A stretch of DNA of 20,725 bases from Candidatus Zixiibacteriota bacterium (GTDB lineage: Bacteria > SM23-81), in assembly GCA_030628225.1 (NCBI GenBank), contig DAOVRJ010000006.1:1-20725 (forward strand). Direction: 5' to 3'. Made by a program: the position numbers and the translations under genes. Numbering within the stretch: the first letter of the stretch is position 1; each line of letters starts with the position of its first letter. Positions 15,067 through 20,725 of this stretch are shown one piece after another. The notes below the pieces were generated by a model that saw only the letters and a program-made list of their open reading frames with translations, was not told where the DNA came from and ran no database searches.

Positions 15067-16083
15067 ATGAAAACCACCTTCAATCGCTCAGGAGTCGTGC
15101 TTCTTCTCCCCGTGCTTATCTTGCTGGCCATTTTCTTTTTGGTAGTTTCCACCGCCGCCGCCTGCGAAACTGAGGAAAATGGCTGGCTGGGCGTTTCCCT
15201 GCAACAGCTCACGGCAGACCTGCGCGAGGCCATGGACATCCCGTCAGGCACTGGCGTGCTGATCACGAACGTCGTCGAGGAAAGCCCGGCCCAAGAGGCG
15301 GGCATCGCGGTGGGCGACGTCATCTTGAAATACAACGACACGGCGATCACCTCCCCACACCACCTGTCGCGGCTGGTTCGAAAAACGGCTCCCGGCTCGA
15401 AGGTGACGGTAGAGATCTCCCGCCAGGGCAAGGAGAAAAGTCTCACCGTGAAGATCGGAGATCTAGAGCGGGAAATGGAGACATATTCCTGGCACGGCGA
15501 AATTGACCTGGACGAAATCCCACACCTCATTGGCCACTGGCTGGGCCCTGATCTCTGGCTGGGGGTGCATACCGTTGACCTGTCCGATCAGCTGGCTCAG
15601 TATTTCCACATCAAGGATGGCCGCGGTGTTCTGATCAAAGAGGTGATCGAGGACAGCCCTGCGGAAAAGGCCGGGCTTAAAGCCGGGGATGTGATCATCA
15701 AAACCGACGGTGAACGAATCGAGGATACACGCGATCTCCACCAGGTCATCGGAGGGCACGAGGAAGGGGAGGATATGGAGCTGGTGGTAGTACGCCAGGG
15801 CAAGGAGAAAAAACTGACCGCCACCCTGGAGGAGCCACCCTTTCACGGCGCAGATAAATTGGCCAAAAAGCTTAAGAAGCTCCCCGGCAAGCTGGAACGC
15901 ATGATGATGAAGGCTCCCTGTCACGAGCGGATGAAGGTAAAAGTTCCTCTCCATGAGCTGAAGGATATTCGCGTGGAGGTAATAAAAGAACTGGACGAGC
16001 TCGACATCCAAGAACTTGAAGACCGACTGGACAAGCTGGAAGAGGAGCTGGACCTGATCAAGGAAAAGATAGAGACAGATTGA
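15067..16083 (+). CDS. Exported double-PDZ protein without protease domain (module 2)
   Basis: The protein has 338 residues. The ATG at 15067 is preceded by AAAGGAG (15051-15057) and starts a signal peptide (GVVLLLPVLILLAIFFLVV, small residues before Cys33). The frame is open farther upstream but only over the DUF4097 gene. Two PDZ domains follow: PDZ1 at about 40-131 (GWLGVSL, GTGVLITNVVEESPAQEAGI, VGDVILKYND) and PDZ2 at about 164-253 (LWLGVHT, GRGVLIKEVIEDSPAEKAGL, AGDVIIKTDG). Both are of the HtrA/DegP type, but no trypsin-like domain is present. The C-terminal residues 303-336 (VIKELDELDIQELEDRLDKLEEELDLIKE) form a strong coiled coil. It probably binds peptides or C-termini in the periplasm, perhaps as an adaptor in sensing; this is inferred from context with the anti-sigma gene. 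Confidence 0.85.
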   Translation: MKTTFNRSGVVLLLPVLILLAIFFLVVSTAAACETEENGWLGVSLQQLTADLREAMDIPSGTGVLITNVVEESPAQEAGIAVGDVILKYNDTAITSPHHLSRLVRKTAPGSKVTVEISRQGKEKSLTVKIGDLEREMETYSWHGEIDLDEIPHLIGHWLGPDLWLGVHTVDLSDQLAQYFHIKDGRGVLIKEVIEDSPAEKAGLKAGDVIIKTDGERIEDTRDLHQVIGGHEEGEDMELVVVRQGKEKKLTATLEEPPFHGADKLAKKLKKLPGKLERMMMKAPCHERMKVKVPLHELKDIRVEVIKELDELDIQELEDRLDKLEEELDLIKEKIETD

Positions 16084-16108
16084 TCCCCCTAATCAGAATT
16101 CGTTCTTG

Positions 16109-16189
16109 GCGAGCGCCGGCAGATGGCCAAGGGCTCTGCCTCCCCCCTTATGCCCCTTCACCTTTGCATGGAGACCGTCCGGCGCTCGC
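16109..16189. repeat. 11-bp perfect inverted repeat with 59-nt spacer
   Basis: GCGAGCGCCGG at 16109-16119 is the exact reverse complement of CCGGCGCTCGC at 16179-16189. The arms are GC-rich and there is no T-tract. It could close a long hairpin in the 3' untranslated part of the PDZ mRNA or be the ends of a degenerate small element. Confidence 0.5.
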
Positions 16190-16351
16190 TCTGCCCCCCG
16201 ATTGAGAATCGTGTGCCCAGATTGTGGACAGGGAGGCTCGGCAAGAGAGATGTTCGCTAAGCCCGAATACGTGCCATGGTCTCCCCATCTCAAACCTCTA
16301 TAGGCCCCGCAGCGAAAGCGTGATGGCTCCCGGCGATGTTTGTCTGCACTT

Positions 16352-16370
16352 CCCAGTGATTATCATTATT
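16352..16370 (-). promoter_or_regulatory. Fur-box-like operator
   Basis: On the minus strand the 13-mer ATAATGATAATCA (16369-16357) is identical to the core of the classic 19-bp Fur consensus. Over the full 19 positions about 14 match. The AT-rich site stands out from its GC-rich surroundings. On the plus strand a TATCAT (-10-like) follows at 16381-16386, but the -35 match is weak. No gene starts nearby. Confidence 0.35.
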
Positions 16371-16442
16371 AATCTCTTTTTATCATGGCTTGTCATGTTT
16401 AGTCAAAAAGGGGTGGGAAAAATCTCCTGATCCTATCTAAGG

Positions 16443-16467
16443 CCGCGGATTATCAAGAAATTCGCGG
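16443..16467 (+). other. Hairpin
   Basis: CCGCGGATT (16443-16451) pairs with AATTCGCGG (16459-16467): 9 bp with one G-U pair and a 7-nt loop. It stands 22 nt before the terminator stem at 16489 and could be the internal stem of a small RNA. Confidence 0.5.
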
Positions 16468-16488
16468 ACACGCCCGGAAATGTACACA

Positions 16489-16524
16489 GGTAGAATCTCT
16501 AATTGAAGAGGTTCTGCCTTTTTT
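16489..16524 (+). terminator. Intrinsic terminator
   Basis: The arm GGTAGAATCTCT (16489-16500) pairs with AGAGGTTCTGCC (16507-16518): 12 bp with two G-U pairs, a 6-nt loop, and six T at 16519-16524. It is the first clear terminator after the PDZ gene, 406 nt downstream, so it ends either a long 3' untranslated region or a separate non-coding transcript. Confidence 0.8.
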
Positions 16525-16551
16525 ATTAATCCAAGCCCCTTTCATTGAAGG

Positions 16552-16576
16552 GTCAGCGGGTAAAATGACCGCTGGC
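16552..16576 (+). other. Hairpin
   Basis: GTCAGCGG (16552-16559) pairs with CCGCTGGC (16569-16576), 8 bp with one G-U pair and a 9-nt loop. There is no T-tract. It lies between the terminator and the folded segment at 16640-16756. Confidence 0.45.
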
Positions 16577-16639
16577 TATTGCATTTTGCCCATTATCCTT
16601 AAGGGCAGAATCTCTTCAAAGGATAGACCCGATCAGACA

Positions 16640-16756
16640 TCTCCCCGGAAAGCATGCTCTGGAAAACGCAGTGCAGGGAACTCAAATATCCCAAACACCC
16701 TGATTGACAGGGTGTTTGAAGCCGCATTCGCTTCGGGACTGCAGCCGGGATGGAGA
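16640..16756 (+). ncRNA. Candidate structured RNA element (unassigned)
   Basis: Nested helices can be drawn by eye. P1 is 16640-16648 with 16745-16756 (9 bp around a 3-nt bulge). P2 is GCAGT at 16668-16672 with ACTGC at 16738-16742. P3 is a perfect 11-bp hairpin, CAAACACCCTG at 16692-16702 with CAGGGTGTTTG at 16708-16718. P4 is AAGC at 16719-16722 with GCTT at 16730-16733, adjacent to P3. It does not match any riboswitch class I know by sequence. It lies about 170 nt upstream of a surface-protein gene, so it may be a leader element or an independent RNA. Confidence 0.4.
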
Positions 16757-16865
16757 GAGGATGTGCAGATTTATCGGTCCCGTTGAAAAAGCGGTTCAAG
16801 CGGAACAGTTTTTGCTGTATTTAATTGATATAAATAAAGTAAGACAAAAGTTGCTTGTTTGCAAT

Positions 16866-16893
16866 TTGAGACGGCCAATGGTCGCTCTATATG
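16866..16893 (+). promoter_or_regulatory. Candidate sigma-70 promoter for the surface-protein genes
   Basis: TTGAGA (16866-16871) is followed after 16 nt by TATATG (16888-16893). The start would be near 16900, leaving a leader of about 29 nt that includes the ribosome site AGAGGAG at 16913-16919. If this promoter is used, the folded segment at 16640-16756 is not part of that mRNA. Confidence 0.4.
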
Positions 16894-16928
16894 ATCCGAG
16901 TCCTCATCATAAAGAGGAGCACAGCAAA

Positions 16929-17483
16929 ATGAACAAACGTCTGTATGTTTCTTTGTTGACCGGGATCTGTCTATCTCTGCTGTTCAGCGCTGCTGCATTG
17001 GCCGACCACCTGCTGGTCAAGGACGTACTCAACAACGGCGGTGGACATGTCGAATCGGCCAGTTATCTGCTGGATTACTCTGTCGGCCAGGTGGCCATTG
17101 GCCGGAGCATGGGATCCAGCTATATAGAATGGGCAGGCTTCTGGGGATGGTCGCTCTGGGAGCCATTCCTGGCAGCAGAGGGGGAAACCCAGCAATTTTT
17201 GCCCACAACCTATGCCCTGCAACAGAACTACCCCAATCCCTTCAACCCGCAGACGCGCATTAGCTATCAGCTTCCTCGGGCCGTTCACGTCTCTCTGGTC
17301 GTTTTCAACGTCAAAGGCCAGGTGGTATGCCGGCTGGTCGATGAATATCAGGCCTCCGGAGAACACCTGGTTACCTGGAACGGCACCGATCAATCGGGCT
17401 GTTCGGTATCCAGCGGCGTCTATTTTTACCGTCTCTGTGCGGCTGATTTTCAAGAAATGCGCAAGATGCTCCTGCTGAAATAG
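16929..17483 (+). CDS. Small secreted protein with C-terminal NYPNPFN sorting domain
   Basis: The protein has 184 residues. The ATG at 16929 is 9 nt after AGAGGAG and starts a signal peptide (MNKRLYVSLLTGICLSLLFSA, cleavage near ALA-D at 26). The frame is open upstream to 16704 without a signal or ribosome site. Residues 27-80 are a short segment with 'SASYLLDYSVGQVAIG', a pattern I associate with short FCB secreted proteins. Residues 100-184 are the sorting domain: NYPNPFNPQTRISYQL, VFNVKGQVVCRLVDE, WNGTDQSGCSVSSGVYFYRL, ending KMLLLK. With so little between signal and sorting domain, the mature cargo is only about 60 residues. It precedes the long surface protein by 48 nt. Confidence 0.85.
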   Translation: MNKRLYVSLLTGICLSLLFSAAALADHLLVKDVLNNGGGHVESASYLLDYSVGQVAIGRSMGSSYIEWAGFWGWSLWEPFLAAEGETQQFLPTTYALQQNYPNPFNPQTRISYQLPRAVHVSLVVFNVKGQVVCRLVDEYQASGEHLVTWNGTDQSGCSVSSGVYFYRLCAADFQEMRKMLLLK

Positions 17484-17531
17484 ATTGGGAAGCTTTTCAT
17501 CGACCATATAACCTTCTAAGGAGGGTGAATC

Positions 17532-19601
17532 ATGAGCCCCAGAAAACCGTTGACGCTCGTAACACTGGCCGTCATGACGTGGGCCCTCGTCTCGGCGGCC
17601 AATGCGGGAGCAACAGAGAAAACGGCGTATCTGGCTTGGCACACACACGACCTGAACTTCTCCAAATCCGTCCCCAACCAGTTGAACTACCAGGGCTATC
17701 TGGCCGAAGCCGGTGAATCCGAGAGCCTGACCACCACCCTGCAGATGACCTTCCGACTTTATGACGACGAGACATCTGGGACGGAACTGTGGAGCGAGAC
17801 TTTTCCGGCTGTGCAGATCAGCGATGGGCTGTTCACCGTCCTTCTGGGAAGTATCACGCCTTTTCCGGACGATCTCTTCAGCGGATCGCCCCTGTGGCTG
17901 CAGACGGAGGTGGACACTGAGGTTCTGGTGCCCCGCAAACCGCTGGTCAGCGTGGCTTACGGCATGCGCTCCCAACAGGCCGATCATGCCCAGACGGCCG
18001 ATTGGGCCACCTATGCTACAGATGCCCAACACGCCGTCACGGCCGACACGGCTCTCTACTCCCCCGCAACTGACGTCTGGACGCTTGTGGGAGACGATAT
18101 CTGCCGTGAGTCTGGTAATGTAGGCATCGGCATCACCAGCCCCGCGTACACCCTCGATGTGGCCGGAATCGTCAATGCCACAACGTACTACGGAGATGGT
18201 TCAAACCTGACTGGTGTCACCGGAGAATCCGATGACGACTGGACCATCAACGGCGACGACATCTACCACGTGCCCGGCAAGGTGGGCATCGGGACCACCG
18301 ACCCCGCGGCCAAATTGCACATAGAGGGCGGGGATTTCGAGAACGCTTTGCTGGCCAAGGGCGGCTGGTCCTACCCAATCTTGGCGGAGTATGATGGTTC
18401 CGATTCCGGCGCCGCCATCTGTGCCAAGAACACCGGAGATGGTGGAGATGCCCTCCATGCCATCGCCGAGGGCAGCGGTCGAAGTGCCATCTACGCCCGG
18501 GCAGCAGCGGGCATCGATTACACCATCTGGGCTGAGGCCAACGGCGCCGACTGGGCCGGCTATTTCTCCGGTGACCTGCACACCAGCGGGAAGGTGGGCA
18601 TTGGCACCGAAAACCCGGCGGCTAAGCTGGATATAGAGGGCCTCGGATCCGAGAACGCTTTATACGCCAAGGGCAGTTGGTCCTATCCCATCATCACGGA
18701 ATGGGGTGGCTCAGGCGAATACGCCGCTTTACTGGCTAAAAACACCGGTACCAGTGGAGATGCCATCCAGGCTGTCGTCGAGGGCAGCGGCAGAAGCGCC
18801 ATATATGCCAAAGGCGCATCCGGTGCCGATTATGCCATCTGGGCTCTGGCCAATGGTGCCACCTGGGCCGGTTTCCTCTCCGGAGACGTACACGCCAGCG
18901 GCCAGGTGGGCATCGGTACCACAAACCTGGGAAGTTATCAATTATCGGTCAGCTCTTCGGGCAGCGGTGAATCCGGCTCAACCGTTCACATAGAGAACGA
19001 TGCTGCCGACGGCATCGCCATGACCCTGCAGAACGAATCGAGCGATATCACCCTGCTCGTTTCGCAGTACGGCGCCGGCGATCTGATCCGCTGCGACAGA
19101 TGGGCTGGCGGCCTAGAGACTGTCTTCAAGGTGCAGAACGACGGCCGGATCATCGGCTCCATCCTGGAGCTCACCGGCGGCAGCGACCTGGCCGAGCCAT
19201 TTGATGTTGCCGGGCCGAGCCTTGATGTCAAACCCGGCATGCTGGTGTGCATCGATGCGCAGCACCCGGGAGAGCTGATTCTCAGCAACAGACGCTATGA
19301 CCGCACCGTGGCCGGCATCATCAGCGGAGCCGGCGGGATCAACCCTGGAATGTTAATGGGTCAATCCGGCTCCGCGGCTGACGGACAGTATCCCGTTGCC
19401 TTAACCGGCCGTGTCTATTGCTGGGCCGATGTCTCTAACGGGCCAATCCAGCCTGGAGATCTGTTAACCTCCTCAAAGACGCCGGGGCATGCCATGAAGG
19501 TTACCGATTATGCCCGGGCTCAGGGCGCGGTTATCGGCAAGGCGATGAGCAACCTGGAAGAGGGGCGGGGACTTGTTCTCGTCCTGGTGACCCTGCAGTA
19601 G
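17532..19601 (+). CDS. Large secreted tail-fibre-like surface protein with two tandem 104-residue repeats
   Basis: The protein has 689 residues. AAGGAGGG precedes the ATG at good spacing, and a signal peptide follows (LVTLAVMTWALVSAANAGA). Residues about 50-150 are a beta-sandwich-like domain beginning PNQLNYQGYLAEAGE, common at the start of FCB surface proteins. A Thr/Ala-rich linker (about 155-180) leads to GNVGIGITSPAYTLDVAG and YYGDGSNLTGV, motifs shared with phage-tail-fibre-like proteins. Two tandem repeats of exactly 104 residues follow (about 249-456), each starting GKVGIGT, and a third repeat start GQVGIGTTN. The C-terminal 140 residues (GSDLAEPFDV, DRTVAGIISGAGG, GRVYCWADV, PGDLLTSSKTPGHAMKV, GAVIGKAMSNLEEG) form a conserved domain seen at the end of similar proteins and perhaps related to self-processing tail-spike endings; that link is uncertain. 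There is no sorting domain. Its role may be adhesion or surface structure. Confidence 0.82.
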   Translation: MSPRKPLTLVTLAVMTWALVSAANAGATEKTAYLAWHTHDLNFSKSVPNQLNYQGYLAEAGESESLTTTLQMTFRLYDDETSGTELWSETFPAVQISDGLFTVLLGSITPFPDDLFSGSPLWLQTEVDTEVLVPRKPLVSVAYGMRSQQADHAQTADWATYATDAQHAVTADTALYSPATDVWTLVGDDICRESGNVGIGITSPAYTLDVAGIVNATTYYGDGSNLTGVTGESDDDWTINGDDIYHVPGKVGIGTTDPAAKLHIEGGDFENALLAKGGWSYPILAEYDGSDSGAAICAKNTGDGGDALHAIAEGSGRSAIYARAAAGIDYTIWAEANGADWAGYFSGDLHTSGKVGIGTENPAAKLDIEGLGSENALYAKGSWSYPIITEWGGSGEYAALLAKNTGTSGDAIQAVVEGSGRSAIYAKGASGADYAIWALANGATWAGFLSGDVHASGQVGIGTTNLGSYQLSVSSSGSGESGSTVHIENDAADGIAMTLQNESSDITLLVSQYGAGDLIRCDRWAGGLETVFKVQNDGRIIGSILELTGGSDLAEPFDVAGPSLDVKPGMLVCIDAQHPGELILSNRRYDRTVAGIISGAGGINPGMLMGQSGSAADGQYPVALTGRVYCWADVSNGPIQPGDLLTSSKTPGHAMKVTDYARAQGAVIGKAMSNLEEGRGLVLVLVTLQ
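18276..18899 (+). repeat. Two tandem 312-bp coding repeats
   Basis: Repeat 1 is 18276-18587 and repeat 2 is 18588-18899, each 104 codons without any length change. Conserved blocks are GKVGIGT, ENAL, AKG-WSYPI, AKNTG, EGSGRSAIYA, ANGA-WAG and SGD. The units are diverged in between, so the duplication is not very recent. Confidence 0.85.
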
Positions 19602-19617
19602 GAAAGGCGGTGCCAAC

Positions 19618-20725
19618 ATGAAACAGAGGACGAACAGCGTTTCAAGAGCGGGCCGCCTGTGCGGGTTATTCCTGGTCGGATGTCTGCTTCTGGCCCCCGC
19701 CATCCTTCAAGCCAGAGAAATAGCGGAAAGCGAAGTGCGTCGTGCCGTACAGACCTGGGTGCGATCTGTCACCGCCAATGCCAGGCCCGATGCCACCGTC
19801 GAGCGCATGGAACCCCACCGGATTGATGGGCAGACCGTTGCCTACATAGCCTATCTCGCCGGCGGCGGATTCTGCCTATGCGGCGCCGATGATCTGGTCC
19901 TTCCCGTCTATTTTTACAACCCCCGAGGAACCTATGATCCCCAGAACCCCAACTACCAGTATATCCTCTGGGAAATAGACAGCAGACTGAAGAACCTGCA
20001 GGAGGGCTCACAAAAAGGAGATCCGCAGTTCTATTCATATCAAGAAACTTTGTCGGACAGAGAGACCTTCTGGCAGGATCTGGTTGCCGGCCGCGTTCCC
20101 CGAAGCATGGACAGACCGAAGGCACCTTATAAAGATACAGAGCCGGATTCCATGAGCCTGGAGCTCACCTGCCATTGGCAACAGGGCTCGCCGTACAATG
20201 ACCAATGTCCTGAGCTCACCCCCCAAGAGGATGAGCACACCCTTGTCGGCAGCGACGCCGTCGCAATCGCTCAGATCATGTACTACTGGCAATGGCCCCA
20301 TACAGGCTGGGGTACAGGAAAGGTGGAATACGAGTACAAATGGAGTGCCGACTGGGAAGAGGAGGATTTGGACGATAACCCCGGTATTCCACCGGATTCC
20401 ATCTGGGAGGACCGTCTCGAGTGGGTTGATGGTGCGGGTAAGGATGATGAAGCAGTCCTGCGCATGAAGGACTACTGGGACGAGAGCCTTTACGAGGAAG
20501 CCATAAATATCAACCAGGATGAAGACTATCGCGACGCCCTTGAGGACCTTTGGGACGACCTCACCGACGGATCAACGAGCTGCCAGGTCGATTTCTCGGC
20601 CACAAGCTACGACTGGAGCATCATGGAGGATATCCATTCAGATCCGCCAGATGCCGCAGATGCAGAGGTGGCCAAACTATGCTATCATGCTGGCGTGTCC
20701 ATTGGCAGGAACTACGGGGTGATGC
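19618..20725 (+). CDS. C10-family (streptopain-like) peptidase homologue, catalytic Cys replaced by Ser; partial at right edge
   Basis: 369 codons are visible and the frame runs off the window. GGAAAGG precedes the ATG at 19618 by 10 nt, 17 nt after the previous stop. A signal peptide follows (LCGLFLVGCLLLAPAILQA, to about 32). Residues 36-110 resemble the C10 propeptide (VAYIAYLAGGGFCLCGADD; usual form GGGFVLVSADD). The mature part starts near 183: CHWQQGSPYNDQCP matches the WGQGxPYNxxCP block and LVGSDAVAIAQIMYYWQWP matches the active-site block GCVATAxAQIMxYxxxP. At Ser212 (codon AGC, 20251-20253) streptopain has its catalytic Cys, and the next residues differ too, so a single read error is unlikely. 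An acidic insert of about 80 residues (about 235-315) precedes FSATSYDWSIMED. The catalytic His region is beyond the edge. It may be a non-catalytic homologue or a serine variant. Confidence 0.8.
   Translation, partial: MKQRTNSVSRAGRLCGLFLVGCLLLAPAILQAREIAESEVRRAVQTWVRSVTANARPDATVERMEPHRIDGQTVAYIAYLAGGGFCLCGADDLVLPVYFYNPRGTYDPQNPNYQYILWEIDSRLKNLQEGSQKGDPQFYSYQETLSDRETFWQDLVAGRVPRSMDRPKAPYKDTEPDSMSLELTCHWQQGSPYNDQCPELTPQEDEHTLVGSDAVAIAQIMYYWQWPHTGWGTGKVEYEYKWSADWEEEDLDDNPGIPPDSIWEDRLEWVDGAGKDDEAVLRMKDYWDESLYEEAININQDEDYRDALEDLWDDLTDGSTSCQVDFSATSYDWSIMEDIHSDPPDAADAEVAKLCYHAGVSIGRNYGVM

Larger units (their letters stand above)
16084..16928. other. 845-nt gene-free region rich in RNA-like structure
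   Basis: I find no convincing gene here. Short frames exist on both strands at 16093-16303 but have no ribosome site or recognisable product. The region contains an 11-bp inverted repeat (16109-16119 with 16179-16189), a Fur-box-like site (16352-16370), a hairpin (16443-16467), an intrinsic terminator (16489-16524), another hairpin (16552-16576) and a multi-helix segment (16640-16756). A candidate promoter for the next gene lies at 16866-16893. No terminator lies directly after the PDZ gene, so its transcript may run to 16524. Confidence 0.6.

Noticed and set aside
14379-15530. Long minus-strand frame (383 codons) opposite the DUF4097 and PDZ genes
   Set aside because: The plus-strand genes have signal peptides, ribosome sites and clear domains. 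The antisense product has no motif.
16093-16303. Short frames on both strands after the PDZ gene, possibly a small protein or mobile-element remnant
   Set aside because: There is no ribosome site, the composition is Pro/Arg-rich on one strand, and I could not recognise either product. An element remnant cannot be excluded.
16971-18032. Long minus-strand frame (353 codons) opposite the small NYPNPFN gene and the surface-protein start
   Set aside because: It spans two genuine plus-strand genes and the gap between them, and its product shows no recognisable domain.

Overview
The window looks like a piece of chromosome from an uncultured bacterium of the FCB superphylum type (Bacteroidota, Calditrichota, KSB1, Zixibacteria and similar groups). 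This rests on two secreted proteins ending in a type IX-like or FlgD-like sorting domain with the NYPNPFN motif, on tail-fibre-like surface proteins with GIGTTxP motifs, and on paired ECF sigma and DUF4097 genes. The exact lineage cannot be fixed from sequence alone. Base composition is moderately GC-rich throughout and I see no insertion sequence, tRNA, rRNA or CRISPR array.

Layout. Bases 1-417 are gene-free and repeat-rich: two convergent arrays of an 8-bp repeat, then three REP-like palindromes. Bases 418-9012 are all minus strand. A compact set of genes runs leftward from about 9012: YesL/DUF624-like membrane protein, acpS, nnr, a secreted beta-propeller protein, thiL, glnA. A strong sigma-70-like promoter just after glnA then starts a separate gene for a secreted protein with a NYPNPFN sorting domain. 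Bases 9040-9127 hold two overlapping divergent promoters.

Bases 9128-16083 are plus strand and carry two adjacent envelope-response-like modules. Module 1 is an ECF sigma factor, a DUF4097 beta-solenoid protein and a bactofilin-like lipoprotein or membrane protein, closed by a clear intrinsic terminator at 12170-12202. Module 2 starts directly after it from a candidate ECF-type promoter: ECF sigma factor, zinc-finger anti-sigma factor, a second DUF4097 protein and a double-PDZ protein. Only module 2 has a recognisable anti-sigma factor.

Bases 16084-16928 (845 nt) have no convincing gene but hold several strong hairpins, an intrinsic terminator, a Fur-box-like sequence and a folded segment of about 117 nt, so one or more structured or non-coding RNAs are plausible. 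From 16929 to the right edge is a run of secreted proteins: a small NYPNPFN protein, a 689-residue surface protein with two tandem 104-residue repeats, and the N-terminal part of a C10 (streptopain-like) peptidase in which the expected catalytic cysteine is serine.

The most interesting points are the tandem sigma/DUF4097 modules with different control arrangements, the apparent Cys-to-Ser C10 homologue, and the structured intergenic region at 16084-16928.
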